Assembly: GCA_934120315.1 (NCBI GenBank) | Contig: CAKOTX010000001.1 | Location: 1-64,000 of the forward strand | Length of the DNA stretch: 64,000 nt | Source of the DNA: an uncultured Clostridia bacterium | GTDB lineage: Bacteria; Bacillota; Clostridia; TANB77; CAG-508 | Direction: 5' to 3' | Part shown: positions 46,666-56,275 of the stretch, one piece after another | Layout of the letters: every line of letters starts with the position of its first letter | Position numbering within the stretch: position 1 is the stretch's first letter | The notes under the pieces: generated by a model | The model's database searches: none | Told to the model about the DNA's origin: nothing | Seen by the model: only the letters and a program-made list of their open reading frames with translations | Made by a program: the position numbers and the translations under genes

Positions 46666-48036
46666 ATGAGTACAATAGCATCAATCTCTACGGCACCAGG
46701 AATTGGGGGGATTGGAATAATTCGAATGAGTGGAGAAAAATCATTTGAAGTTTTAGATAAAATATTTATTGCAAAAAATAAACAAAATATTGATGAAATA
46801 AAAGGATATACCATTAAATATGGAAATATAGTGGAAGATGGGAATGTTATAGATGAAGTTTTAGTTTCATATTTTAAAGCACCAAGGAGTTATACAACTG
46901 AAAATATGTGTGAAATTAATTCACATGGTGGAACAGTAATAGTAAGAAAAATACTAGAATTATGCTTGAAAAATGGAGCTGATCTTGCGGAGCCAGGAGA
47001 ATTCACAAAAAGAGCATTTTTAAATGGCAGAATAGATTTAGCACAAGCGGAATCTGTAATTGATGTAATTAATGCAAAGTCAGATAAAGAGGCTAAAAGC
47101 GGAATAAAGCAGTTAGAAGGCTTTTTATCAAAGGAAATTAAAGAAATTAAACAAGAGATTATGGATGTACTAGTAAATATAGAAGTTACAATTGATTATC
47201 CAGAATATGATACGCCAGAAGTTCAACAAGAAGAATTAAGTAAAATGCTACAAAGCGTAGGGCAAAGACTAATTAAATTAGAAAAATCTTTTGATAATGG
47301 TAAAATCATAAAAGAAGGTATTAAAACTGCAATTATAGGTAAGCCAAATGCAGGAAAATCATCTCTTTTAAATGCAATCTTAAAAGAAGATAGAGCAATT
47401 GTAACAGATATTGCAGGGACTACAAGAGATACAATTGAGGAATTTGTAACAATTAATGGAATACCTTTAAAATTAATAGATACAGCAGGTATTAGGGAAG
47501 CTTCTGATAAGGTAGAAAAAATAGGAGTAGAAAAATCAATTAAATTAGCAGAAGAAGCAGATCTAGTAATAGCTATTTTTGATAGTTCTAAGGAATTAAC
47601 AGAAGAAGATATTGAAATTTTAAAATTAATAGAAAATAAAAAGTCTATAATTTTATTAAATAAAAATGATTTAAATTCAGTAATTTCAGAAAATGATGAG
47701 CAATTAAAAAAGGCAAGTAAAAATATATTAAAGATTTCTGCATTAAATAAAACAGGAATAGATGAGTTATATGAAAAAATTTCTGAGTTATTTAATTTAA
47801 ATGAAATTAATTTAGATAATGATATATTGATTACAAATGTTAGACACAAAAATATAATTTCAAAGTCTTTAGAAAACGTTAAAAAAGCAAATGAGGCGTT
47901 AAATATGAATATGCCTATTGATATTATAACTATTTATATAAAAGAGATTCTAGAGGATTTAGGAGAGATTACAGGTGAAGTTGTAACTGAAGATATAATA
48001 AATGAAATTTTTTCTAAATTCTGTCTTGGAAAATAA
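46666..48036 (+). CDS. mnmE: tRNA modification GTPase MnmE
   Basis: 456 residues. N-terminal folate-binding domain (TAPGIGGIGIIRMSG), G domain with GKPNAGKSSLLNAIL (near 225), DTAGI and NKND, and the C-terminal CLGK. With MnmG it installs the aminomethyl-type group on U34 of tRNAs. mnmG follows after a 146-base gap. Confidence 0.96.
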   Translation: MSTIASISTAPGIGGIGIIRMSGEKSFEVLDKIFIAKNKQNIDEIKGYTIKYGNIVEDGNVIDEVLVSYFKAPRSYTTENMCEINSHGGTVIVRKILELCLKNGADLAEPGEFTKRAFLNGRIDLAQAESVIDVINAKSDKEAKSGIKQLEGFLSKEIKEIKQEIMDVLVNIEVTIDYPEYDTPEVQQEELSKMLQSVGQRLIKLEKSFDNGKIIKEGIKTAIIGKPNAGKSSLLNAILKEDRAIVTDIAGTTRDTIEEFVTINGIPLKLIDTAGIREASDKVEKIGVEKSIKLAEEADLVIAIFDSSKELTEEDIEILKLIENKKSIILLNKNDLNSVISENDEQLKKASKNILKISALNKTGIDELYEKISELFNLNEINLDNDILITNVRHKNIISKSLENVKKANEALNMNMPIDIITIYIKEILEDLGEITGEVVTEDIINEIFSKFCLGK

Positions 48037-48182
48037 ACTCTTAAAATCAAAAATAAGACAATTAAATTTCGAATAGATATAATTTCATATAAAATGGTTT
48101 AAAATTAAAATATGAAGAAAATAAAAAGAAATAGAATGATGTATAAATATAATATTAAATGTAAAAAAGGAGAGGAAAGAAA

Positions 48183-50051
48183 ATGAGTTACTATGCAGAT
48201 GAATATGATATAGTAGTAATTGGAGCAGGACATGCTGGATGCGAAGCAGCACTAGCTGCAGCAAGACTTGGAATGAAAACAGCAATATTTTCAATTAGTT
48301 TGGAGGCTGTTGCAAATATGCCATGTAATCCACATATAGGCGGAAGTTCAAAAGGACATCTTGTAAGAGAAATAGATGCACTTGGTGGAGAAATGGGCAA
48401 AAATATTGATAAAACAATGATACAAATAAAAATGCTAAATACTTCAAAAGGACCAGCAGTGCACTCTTTAAGGGCACAAGCAGATAGAAAAAGATATCAA
48501 ATGGAAATGAAACATACTTTGGAAAAACAAGAAAATTTAGATTTAAAACAAGCAGAAATAGTAGACATAAAACTAGAAGGTAATAAAGTGAAATCTATTC
48601 AAACAGATGTAGGAGCAATATATAATGTAAAATCTATTATAGTTGCAACTGGTACATATTTAAAAGGAAAAATATTTATAGGAGATTATTCAAAAGAAAG
48701 TGGTCCAGATGGCGTATTTCCAGCGAATAAGCTATCTGAATGTTTAAAAGGATTAGGGGTTAATTTAGTTAGATTTAAAACAGGAACACCAGCAAGAATT
48801 AATAAAAAAAGTATAGATTTTTCAAAAATGGAAGTTCAAAAAGGAGATGTAGACATAATACCATTTTCTTTTGAAGACAAAATGAAGCAATTTGACCAGG
48901 TTGATTGTTATTTAACATATACAAATGCGGAAACACATAAAATTATTAGAGATAATTTACATAGATCACCATTATATGCAGGTGTCATAGAGGGAACAGG
49001 TCCAAGATATTGTCCATCTATAGAAGATAAAGTTGTAAGATTTGCAGATAAAGAAAGACATCAAGTTTTCGTCGAGCCAATAGGCATAGATACAGATGAA
49101 ATGTATATTCAAGGGATGAGTTCATCATTACCAGAAGATGTGCAAATAGCGATGTATAGGACACTTCCAGGACTAGAACATTGTGAATTTACAAGACCAG
49201 CATATGCAATAGAATATGATTGTATAGATCCTGCAGATTTAAAATTATCACTAGAATATAAGAAAATTGATGGATTATTTTTTGCTGGACAAACAAATGG
49301 AACTTCTGGATATGAAGAAGCAGCATGTCAAGGATTAATTGCAGGAATAAATGCTTCACAAAAAATAAAAGGAAAAGAACCTTTAATATTAGATAGAACA
49401 GAAGCTTATATAGGAGTTTTAATTGATGATATTGTAACAAAAGGAACAAATGAACCATACAGAATGATGACTTCTAGAGCGGAATACAGACTTTTATTAA
49501 GACAAGATAATGCAGATTTACGTTTAACTGAAAAAGGACATGAAATTGGATTGATTTCTGATGAAAGATATAATAAATTTTTAGATAAAAAACAAAAAAT
49601 TGAAGCAGAAAAGAAAAGATTAGAAGAAACAATAGTAAGACCAACAGAAGAAGTAAACGAATTTTTAAGAAATCAAGGAACTTCTGAGCTTACAACAGGT
49701 TCAAAATTATCAGAATTATTAAAAAGAGCAGAAATTTCTTATGCTTCACTTGCAGCAATTGATAAAGATAGACCAGAATTAGGAGAACAAGTAAAAGAAG
49801 AAGTAGAAATTCAAGTAAAATATGATGGATATATAAAAATGCAAGAGGCTCAAGTAGAAAAATTCAAAAAAATGGAGAAAAAATTATTACCAGAGGACTT
49901 AGATTACAATACAGTAAAAGGAATTAGCTTAGAAGCTAGACAAAAATTAAACAAACATAAGCCACATTCAATAGGACAAGCTTCTAGAATCTCTGGAGTG
50001 TCTCCTGCAGACATTTCTGTATTACTTGTATTTTTACAAACAAAGAGATAG
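48183..50051 (+). CDS. mnmG: tRNA modification FAD enzyme MnmG
   Basis: 622 residues. FAD site [20 protein letters not shown] (residues 11-30), the [19 protein letters not shown] motif, the [12 protein letters not shown] segment and a C-terminal helical domain ending [17 protein letters not shown]. Partner of MnmE in U34 modification. rsmG follows closely. Confidence 0.97.
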   Translation: MSYYADEYDIVVIGAGHAGCEAALAAARLGMKTAIFSISLEAVANMPCNPHIGGSSKGHLVREIDALGGEMGKNIDKTMIQIKMLNTSKGPAVHSLRAQADRKRYQMEMKHTLEKQENLDLKQAEIVDIKLEGNKVKSIQTDVGAIYNVKSIIVATGTYLKGKIFIGDYSKESGPDGVFPANKLSECLKGLGVNLVRFKTGTPARINKKSIDFSKMEVQKGDVDIIPFSFEDKMKQFDQVDCYLTYTNAETHKIIRDNLHRSPLYAGVIEGTGPRYCPSIEDKVVRFADKERHQVFVEPIGIDTDEMYIQGMSSSLPEDVQIAMYRTLPGLEHCEFTRPAYAIEYDCIDPADLKLSLEYKKIDGLFFAGQTNGTSGYEEAACQGLIAGINASQKIKGKEPLILDRTEAYIGVLIDDIVTKGTNEPYRMMTSRAEYRLLLRQDNADLRLTEKGHEIGLISDERYNKFLDKKQKIEAEKKRLEETIVRPTEEVNEFLRNQGTSELTTGSKLSELLKRAEISYASLAAIDKDRPELGEQVKEEVEIQVKYDGYIKMQEAQVEKFKKMEKKLLPEDLDYNTVKGISLEARQKLNKHKPHSIGQASRISGVSPADISVLLVFLQTKR

Positions 50052-50063
50052 GAGAATTATGAT

Positions 50064-50786
50064 ATGAATAATAGTGTATTTAACGAGGAGCTACTAGAAA
50101 AATCTAATATTATAGGTGTTCATTTTTCTGTGGAGCAGATGGAGCAATTTTATAAGTATATGAATTTATTAATTGAATGGAATGAAAAAATGAATTTAAC
50201 AGCAATAATTGAACCAGAAGAAATTATACAAAAACATTTTATTGATTCTTTAACTATATTAAATAGGATAGAAGATAATAAAACTGTAATTGATGTTGGA
50301 ACTGGTGCTGGTTTTCCAGGAATTCCATTAAGTATAATGAATCCTACATTAAAAATAACATTAGTTGATTCTTTAAATAAGAGATTAGTGTTTCTACAAG
50401 AGGTTATTAATCAATTAGGATTGAAAAATGTAGAATTAGTTCATGCTAGAGCAGAGGACTTTGGACAAAATAAAAAATATAGAGAAAAATTTGATATTGC
50501 AACTTCAAGAGCAGTAGCAAATTTAGCAACATTGTCAGAATATTTGATCCCACTTGTTAAAGTTGGAGGAAAATGCATTTGTATGAAAGCAGCAAATGCG
50601 ACAGAAGAAATTGATCAAGCAAAAAAAGCTATATCAATTTTGTGTGGAGCAATTTCTAAAGTTGATGAATTTTGTTTACCACAGAGCGATATTGGAAGAA
50701 CAATAATAGAAATTAAAAAAGAGAAGCAAACACCAAATAAATATCCAAGAAAAGCTGGTCTTCCAAGCAAAGAACCAATTAAATAA
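50064..50786 (+). CDS. rsmG: 16S rRNA (guanine527-N7)-methyltransferase RsmG
   Basis: 240 residues. SAM site VIDVGTGAGFPGIPL (near 73-87), the preceding NLTAI and KHFIDSL motifs and the TSRAVANLATLSEYL segment of GidB proteins. Last gene of the mnm unit; a long inverted repeat follows. Confidence 0.95.
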   Translation: MNNSVFNEELLEKSNIIGVHFSVEQMEQFYKYMNLLIEWNEKMNLTAIIEPEEIIQKHFIDSLTILNRIEDNKTVIDVGTGAGFPGIPLSIMNPTLKITLVDSLNKRLVFLQEVINQLGLKNVELVHARAEDFGQNKKYREKFDIATSRAVANLATLSEYLIPLVKVGGKCICMKAANATEEIDQAKKAISILCGAISKVDEFCLPQSDIGRTIIEIKKEKQTPNKYPRKAGLPSKEPIK

Positions 50787-50800
50787 TAAATGATCATATA

Positions 50801-50937
50801 AAAGAAGAGAACATATAAATATATTTTCGTTATCCCCATTCTAAAAATTCTTACAAAAGTTTATTCAAACTTTTGAGAATTTTTGAACGGTCCCCACAAT
50901 TTCACTTAATATATTTATATGTTCTCTTCTTTTTTTG
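50801..50937 (+). terminator. Long composite inverted repeat between rsmG and parA
   Basis: A perfect 25-base inverted repeat (arms 50801-50825 and 50908-50932) encloses a second stem (AAAAATTCT, CAAAAGTTT pairing with AAACTTTTG, AGAATTTTT) and two CCCCA segments. It ends in a T-run, so it can act as the rsmG terminator. It is far larger than any other terminator here and may be a miniature mobile repeat or a small RNA. Confidence 0.65.
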
Positions 50938-50977
50938 GCTTTTAAAAATTTTTTTGGTTAAAATTGTCGAAAATGCA

Positions 50978-51006
50978 TTGACAGATTTTTAAATATTATA
51001 TATTAT
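50978..51006 (+). promoter_or_regulatory. Promoter of parA-parB
   Basis: TTGACA, 17 bases, TATTAT, about 70 bases before parA. Confidence 0.75.
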
Positions 51007-51077
51007 ATTAATGGTTGCAAAAAATAACTTTTAAACAAAAATACTAACAAGATGAAACTGAAAGGAAGGGAATAAAC

Positions 51078-51851
51078 ATGGGAAAAGTAATATCAGTAGC
51101 AAACCAAAAAGGGGGAGTAGGAAAGACTACAACCACAGTGAATTTAAGCACTTTGCTAGCAAAAAAAGGAAAGAAAGTTTTATTAATAGATACTGATCCA
51201 CAAGGAAATGCGACAAGTGGATTAGGAGTTGATAAAGATGTAGAATTATCTGTATATGATATATTGGTTGGAGACACGACATTTGAAGAAACAGTACAAG
51301 AAACGGCAATTAAAAATTTAAAAGTTTGTCCATCAAACATTAGTTTGGCTGGAGCTGAAGTTGAGCTTGTTTCAATGATGTCAAGAGAACAAAGATTAAA
51401 AGCAAAATTAGATTTAGTAAAAGATCAATATGACTATATTTTAATAGATTGTCCACCATCATTAGGATTAATTACATTAAATGCATTTACTGCATCAGAT
51501 AGTGTATTAATACCTGTACAATGCGAATATTTCGCACTTGAAGGATTAGGACAATTGTTAAATACTGTAAATTTAGTAAAAAAACATTTAAACAAAAACT
51601 TAGAGATTGAAGGAGCATTACTTACAATGTATGATGCTAGAACAAACCTTTCAAATCAAGTTGTTAAAGAAGTAAAAAAATATTTTGAGGAAAAAGTATA
51701 TAAGACAGTAATTCCAAGAAATGTTAGATTAAGTGAAGCACCAAGCTATGGAATGCCAATTTCATTATATGATCCAAGATCTAAAGGTGCAAAAGCTTAT
51801 GAAAAATTTGCAAAGGAATTGCTAAAAAACAATGCAAATAATATGAATTAA
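51078..51851 (+). CDS. parA: Chromosome partition ATPase ParA/Soj
   Basis: 257 residues. Deviant Walker A KGGVGKTTTTVNL (residues 10-22), IDTDPQGNATSGLG, and IDCPPSLGLITLNA. Full-length Soj-type ParA without an N-terminal HTH, as expected for a chromosomal copy. It works with ParB, 23 bases downstream, in origin segregation and DnaA control. Confidence 0.95.
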   Translation: MGKVISVANQKGGVGKTTTTVNLSTLLAKKGKKVLLIDTDPQGNATSGLGVDKDVELSVYDILVGDTTFEETVQETAIKNLKVCPSNISLAGAEVELVSMMSREQRLKAKLDLVKDQYDYILIDCPPSLGLITLNAFTASDSVLIPVQCEYFALEGLGQLLNTVNLVKKHLNKNLEIEGALLTMYDARTNLSNQVVKEVKKYFEEKVYKTVIPRNVRLSEAPSYGMPISLYDPRSKGAKAYEKFAKELLKNNANNMN

Positions 51852-51874
51852 TTATATAGATAGGGGGAAAAATC

Positions 51875-52759
51875 ATGGCAAAACCAAAAATGACAGGTTT
51901 AGGAAAAGGTTTGGATGCTTTATTTGGTGCATCACCACTAGTAGTAGAAGAAACAAAAGTAGAAGAGCCTGAAAGTAAAGAAGTAGACGGACAAAATTTA
52001 AAAACTTTAAAAATAACAGAAGTTGAACCAAATAGAGATCAACCAAGAAAAGTTTTTAACCAAGAAGCTTTAGAAGAATTAGCAGAATCAATAAAAACAT
52101 ATGGAATAATTCAACCAATTGTAGTATCAAGAAAAGATGGATATTATGCAATTGTTGCAGGTGAGAGAAGATGGAGAGCTGCTAAAATTGCTGAATTAGA
52201 AGAAATTCCAGCAATAATAAGAGATGATGATGAACAAACAAATAAAGAAATAGCATTAATAGAAAATATACAAAGAGAAGATTTAAACCCATATGAAAAA
52301 GCTTTAGGAATACGTCAATTAATGGACAAATACGGATTAACTCAAGAGCAAGTCGCTAAAAAAATAGGAAAGAGCAGAAGTAGTGTTTCAAATACAGTTA
52401 GAGTATTGTATTTAACACCAGATGTTTTGGAATTAGTAAAACAAGGAAAATTGTCAGAGGGACATTGTAAAGCATTAGCAGGAATAAGTGATCCAAAAAG
52501 ACAATATGAAGCAGCTATTAGAATGATAGAAAGAGGAGAATCTGTAAGACAAGCTGAAAGCAAAAATAGAACAACAAAAAAAGAAAAGAAATTAGATCCT
52601 AAATATAAATATTTATATGAAGATATTGAAGATAGATTCCAAGGTTTCTTCGGAACAAAGGTAAAATTAGATCAAGGAAAGAGAAAAGGAAGAATTATTA
52701 TTGAGTATCATAATAATGATGATTTGGAGAGAATGTTGAATTTAATTAAAGGTGAATAA
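51875..52759 (+). CDS. parB: Chromosome partition protein ParB/Spo0J
   Basis: 294 residues. N-terminal GLGKGLDALFG motif, ParB/Srx nuclease-like domain with the CTP-site motif GERRWRAAK, ENIQREDLNPYEKA, an HTH (TQEQVAKKIGKSRSSVSNTV) and a C-terminal dimer domain. It would bind parS sites, but no consensus parS was noticed in this window. Last gene of the origin block. Confidence 0.95.
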   Translation: MAKPKMTGLGKGLDALFGASPLVVEETKVEEPESKEVDGQNLKTLKITEVEPNRDQPRKVFNQEALEELAESIKTYGIIQPIVVSRKDGYYAIVAGERRWRAAKIAELEEIPAIIRDDDEQTNKEIALIENIQREDLNPYEKALGIRQLMDKYGLTQEQVAKKIGKSRSSVSNTVRVLYLTPDVLELVKQGKLSEGHCKALAGISDPKRQYEAAIRMIERGESVRQAESKNRTTKKEKKLDPKYKYLYEDIEDRFQGFFGTKVKLDQGKRKGRIIIEYHNNDDLERMLNLIKGE

Positions 52760-52785
52760 AATTCTAAAAAATTAATAAAAAACTA

Positions 52786-52815
52786 TTGACAAGCGACAGT
52801 AACTTGTGTTAATAT
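52786..52815 (+). promoter_or_regulatory. Promoter of the tRNA-Ser pair, with an inverted repeat over it
   Basis: TTGACA, 18 bases, TAATAT. GCGACAGTA (52793) and TACTGTCGC (52819) form a nine-base inverted repeat across the spacer and -10, which could be an operator or a 5' hairpin. Confidence 0.7.
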
Positions 52816-52848
52816 AAGTACTGTCGCTAGACATTTGTCTATAGATAT

Positions 52849-52940
<92 letters not shown>

Positions 52941-52942
52941 AA

Positions 52943-52981
52943 GTAAAAGTTAGATAGATTATAAATATCTAACTTTTCTTA
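52943..52981 (+). terminator. Hairpin after tRNA-Ser(TGA)
   Basis: AAAAGTTAGATA / TATCTAACTTTT stem followed by a short T-containing run. Confidence 0.7.
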
Positions 52982-52994
52982 ATATAATATAATT

Positions 52995-53084
52995 GTAGGT
53001 GTACCCAAGTGGTGAAGGGGGCAGTTTGCTAAACTGCTAGGTCGAGCGATCGGCGCGGAGGTTCGAACCCTCTCACCTACGCCA
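52995..53084 (+). tRNA. tRNA-Ser(GCT)
   Basis: Class II tRNA; acceptor GTAGGTG pairs with CACCTAC; anticodon GCT in TTTGCTAAA; CCA is encoded. Confidence 0.94.
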
Positions 53085-53121
53085 AGAGATATAAGGAATT
53101 AGTTCTTTATATCTTTTTTTA
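53085..53121 (+). terminator. Terminator after tRNA-Ser(GCT)
   Basis: AGATATAA / TTATATCT stem followed by a run of T. Confidence 0.75.
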
Positions 53122-53237
53122 TATTTTAATTGATAAAAAAATTATGCAAATAAAGAGAATTATAATTGAAAATATTTAATTGAATTTGTATAAAATAATG
53201 AAAATAGGAAAAAATTGCCGAAAATTTGCAAAAAAAC

Positions 53238-53266
53238 TTGCAAGTAAATAGAAAATGTTATATAAT
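53238..53266 (+). promoter_or_regulatory. Promoter of the third T4SS operon
   Basis: TTGCAA, 17 bases, TATAAT, about 50 bases before the first pilin gene. Confidence 0.7.
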
Positions 53267-53316
53267 TAAATAGAAGTAGTTTGTAAAGTCTAATGATAAG
53301 AAAGTTAGGTGATGGT

Positions 53317-53772
53317 ATGAAAAATAGCCATAAAATAAAAATGTTCATAATTTTAATGATGATTTTTACAATTATATTTAATTTTGATTATATAGTAGAA
53401 GCTAGATATGATGATGATTTAACAGAAAGAGATGAAAGATTGAAAAATGAGGCACAAGAAAGAACAAAAAATAATTCAGATCCTTCTGAAAACCCAAACT
53501 ATTATCATCCAAAGACGTTGAGTCCAGAAGAACCAGAAGTACAAGAAAAAGCTGGAAAAATTTTAGGATATATTAATACTATAGGAATAGTAGTTTCAAT
53601 AATAACATTAGTTATAATAGGTATAAAATATATGTTAGGAAGTATAGAAGAAAAAGCAGAATATAAGAAAACTATGATATATTACATGTTAGGAGCATTA
53701 TTACTTTTTTCAGCAACAACAATACCAAACATATTATATAGATTAACAACAGGTCTATCTACATCAATATAG
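53317..53772 (+). CDS. VirB2/TrbC-like pilin with extended N-terminal region
   Basis: 151 residues from the ATG after AGGTGATGG. Signal peptide (about 5-28), a 50-residue charged and Pro/Asn-rich stretch, then two hydrophobic helices. They carry the motif GIKYMLGSIEEKAEYKKTM, shared almost exactly with the third pilin in this operon. Likely a pilus or channel subunit with a surface-exposed N-terminal extension. First gene of the operon. Confidence 0.75.
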   Translation: MKNSHKIKMFIILMMIFTIIFNFDYIVEARYDDDLTERDERLKNEAQERTKNNSDPSENPNYYHPKTLSPEEPEVQEKAGKILGYINTIGIVVSIITLVIIGIKYMLGSIEEKAEYKKTMIYYMLGALLLFSATTIPNILYRLTTGLSTSI

Positions 53773-53787
53773 AGAGGAAGTGATAGG

Positions 53788-54183
53788 ATGAATCACAAAA
53801 CAATTAGTATAGTATTAAAAATAATAATAATTATAATTTTATTAGGAGTAGTGATTAAACCAAATATTTCGTATGCACTTCCGTTAACAGACATATTACA
53901 TGCAGGTCAAAATTTTATAGATGAAGGAAAATCACAAGATAGTGTAATAAATCCAGGACAATTAAGAGATTCATCTAATTTAATATATAATATTTTATTA
54001 GGGATAGGAGTAATATTATCTGTATTAGTAGGGGCAATGCTTGGAATAAAAATTATGTGGGGAAGTATAGAACAACAAACAAAAGCAAAAGAAGCACTAA
54101 TGCCTTATGGAATAGGATGTGTAGTAATATTTGGAGCATTTGCAATATGGAAACTTGCAGTGACAGTATTCTCACAAATATAA
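53788..54183 (+). CDS. VirB2/TrbC-like pilin, second copy
   Basis: 131 residues. Signal peptide ending ISYA, a short soluble segment and two hydrophobic helices with GIKIMWGSIEQQTKAKEALM between them. This is a diverged form of the motif in the flanking pilins. Start after GAGAGGAAG. Lies 15 bases after the first copy. Confidence 0.75.
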   Translation: MNHKTISIVLKIIIIIILLGVVIKPNISYALPLTDILHAGQNFIDEGKSQDSVINPGQLRDSSNLIYNILLGIGVILSVLVGAMLGIKIMWGSIEQQTKAKEALMPYGIGCVVIFGAFAIWKLAVTVFSQI

Positions 54184-54254
54184 AATAATTAAGTTATTTA
54201 CATTCTGGAAAACCAGAGTTTATAAATAAAATAAATATAAAAGGAGGAAAAAAC

Positions 54255-54605
54255 ATGAGTACAAAAACTATGAAAATATTAACATTTGTAGCAACATTAT
54301 TGTTAGTAGTATCATTAGGAACATCTGCAATATTTGCTCTTACACCAAATGGAGTTGTAGCTAAAGAACCAACTTCAACAGATATACAAGATTTGGGTGG
54401 AAGAATATTAGGGATTTTACAAACAGTAGGTGTTGTATTATCAGTAATAATATTAGTAGTACTTGGTATTAAATATATGATGGGTAGTGCTGAAGAAAAA
54501 GCTGAATACAAGAAAACAATGATTCCTTACTTAGTTGGTGCTGTATTAATTTTCTTAGCTCCAACAATAGCAAACACAGTATATAGCTTAGTAAAACCAA
54601 ACTAA
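54255..54605 (+). CDS. VirB2/TrbC-like pilin, third copy (major-pilin candidate)
   Basis: 116 residues. Signal peptide (residues 1-29), a short segment TSTDIQDLGGRILGIL, and two helices separated by GIKYMMGSAEEKAEYKKTM. It has the most compact, canonical VirB2 form of the three, its own strong AAAGGAGG site, and a strong terminator directly after it. That suggests high separate expression and the main structural subunit. The gap before it holds a small TTCTGG / CCAGAG hairpin. Confidence 0.78.
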   Translation: MSTKTMKILTFVATLLLVVSLGTSAIFALTPNGVVAKEPTSTDIQDLGGRILGILQTVGVVLSVIILVVLGIKYMMGSAEEKAEYKKTMIPYLVGAVLIFLAPTIANTVYSLVKPN

Positions 54606-54636
54606 AAAGAAAAGTTAAAAAAAAAATCAAAAAAAG

Positions 54637-54668
54637 TCGATAAATGCTTCCATTTATCGATTTTTTTT
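54637..54668 (+). terminator. Terminator between the pilin genes and the ATPase genes
   Basis: TCGATAAATG / CATTTATCGA perfect stem, four-base loop, then eight T. It separates the abundant pilins from the machinery genes. Confidence 0.9.
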
Positions 54669-54714
54669 GATATAATATAATAGAATGATTATATACAAAC
54701 TAAGGAGGAAAGTT

Positions 54715-55062
54715 ATGGGAACATATAATGTACCAAGAAATGTAAAAGGAGAAGGAAGAATACTATTTATATTTTCTACCAAATCTATTATTTATACTGC
54801 TGTTGCAGGAGCAATTGGACTAATATTTTATTTGATTTTTAGTGCAATTGGTTTGACTATGGTTGGGATTGTTATTACAATAATATTTGCAGTAATTGGT
54901 TATGCAATTGGAATGTTTAAAGTTCCAGAAACAAATGGATTAGAAATAACAAGAAAAACTGGAGGAGAAGACATAGACGATGTTATAAAAAGGTATATTA
55001 TGTTTAAAAAGAAAACAAAGAAACTTTATGTTTATACAAAGGAGGAAAATGAAAATGAATAG
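54715..55062 (+). CDS. PrgI/VirB3-family T4SS membrane protein
   Basis: 115 residues from the ATG after AAGGAGGAAAG. N-terminal YNVPRNVKGEGRILFIFS, two hydrophobic helices and a basic, aromatic tail (YIMFKKKTKKLYVYTKE), the PrgI plan. The end overlaps the next start by eight bases. Confidence 0.8.
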   Translation: MGTYNVPRNVKGEGRILFIFSTKSIIYTAVAGAIGLIFYLIFSAIGLTMVGIVITIIFAVIGYAIGMFKVPETNGLEITRKTGGEDIDDVIKRYIMFKKKTKKLYVYTKEENENE

Positions 55063-56275
55063 TGAAGCAACAACACAATTAATACAAACACTTACATATA
55101 TATTGATTCCTATAATAATAGCTATATTTGCCTTGATAGGATTTTTAGTATATTTACATTTTAAAGAAAACAATGCCAAAAGAGAAAAAGAAAATGCTGG
55201 AAGGCAAAGCAAAAGTGTTCCTCAACAAGACAAGCAATCTATATTTAATTTTATGGAATTTGATACTGTTAAAGATAATATGATAATTCAAAGAAAAGGC
55301 AAAAGATATTTAATGGTAATAGAATGTCAAGGAATTAACTATGATTTAATGTCAAATGTAGAAAAAACAGGTGTTGAAGAAGGATTCGTACAATTTTTAA
55401 ATACATTAAGATATCAAATTCAAATTTATGTACAAACAAGATCTGTTAATCTAGAAAACAGTTTACAAGTATACAGACAAAGAGTAAAAGATGTAGAAAA
55501 TAAACTTAGAAAAATGCAAATGCAATATGATGACATGAAAGAATCGGGTGAATACACAGATGAACAATTGCAGAAAGCATATTATGAACTTACAAAACAG
55601 TCTAATTTATATGAATATGGAAAATCAGTTTTACAAGATACAGAGAGAATGAGCTTAAATAAAAATATTTTGAATAAAAGGTATTATATTATAGTTCCAT
55701 ATTACTCTGCAGAAGCTGGAAATGAAAATTTAGATGCAATAGAAGTAGAAGGAATTGCTTTTTCAGAATTATATACTAGATCACAATCATTAATAAGATC
55801 AATATCAACCTGTGGGGTTAGAGGAAAAATATTAAGATCAAATGAATTAATTGAATTATTGTATATGGCATATAACAGAGAAGATGCAGAAACATTTGGA
55901 TTAGACAAGGCTATACAGGCAGGATTTAATGAAATGTATTCAACAGCACCAGATGTGTTGAAAAAGAAAATGAAAGAGATTGATAATGAGATAGAAGAAA
56001 AAGCAATACAAAAAGCAAAAGAAAAAGTTAATGAAGCTAAGTCTGAAATAGAACAAGAAATTGAAGATAAAGAAAATCATATAGATGAGTTAATTGGGCA
56101 GATGGCCAAAATGATAATAGCAGAAAATGAAGAATATATAGGAAATGATGTTGTTAATAGAGCAATAGAAAAAGTAACAGAAGAATTAACTCAAAAATCA
56201 AATACAAAAGAAGGAGGTAATGAAAATGGCCAAAAAAAGACAACAAGAGGAAGAAAGAGAAATGCAACCAATTAA
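55055..56275 (+). CDS. Detached VirB4/TraC N-terminal domain with coiled coils
   Basis: 406 residues from the ATG nine bases after GGAGG. Membrane helix (about 8-31), the conserved block DNMIIQRKGKRYLMVIE, a coiled-coil insert (VKDVENKLRKMQMQYDDMKE), a globular part, and a long Lys/Glu C-terminal coiled coil. It is the longest of the three detached VirB4 N-domain proteins in the window and overlaps the virB4 start. Confidence 0.7.
   Translation: MNSEATTQLIQTLTYILIPIIIAIFALIGFLVYLHFKENNAKREKENAGRQSKSVPQQDKQSIFNFMEFDTVKDNMIIQRKGKRYLMVIECQGINYDLMSNVEKTGVEEGFVQFLNTLRYQIQIYVQTRSVNLENSLQVYRQRVKDVENKLRKMQMQYDDMKESGEYTDEQLQKAYYELTKQSNLYEYGKSVLQDTERMSLNKNILNKRYYIIVPYYSAEAGNENLDAIEVEGIAFSELYTRSQSLIRSISTCGVRGKILRSNELIELLYMAYNREDAETFGLDKAIQAGFNEMYSTAPDVLKKKMKEIDNEIEEKAIQKAKEKVNEAKSEIEQEIEDKENHIDELIGQMAKMIIAENEEYIGNDVVNRAIEKVTEELTQKSNTKEGGNENGQKKTTRGRKRNATN

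Noticed and set aside
51078..52759. parS sites around parA-parB
   Set aside because: No TGTTTCACGTGAAACA-like palindrome was noticed anywhere in the window by eye.
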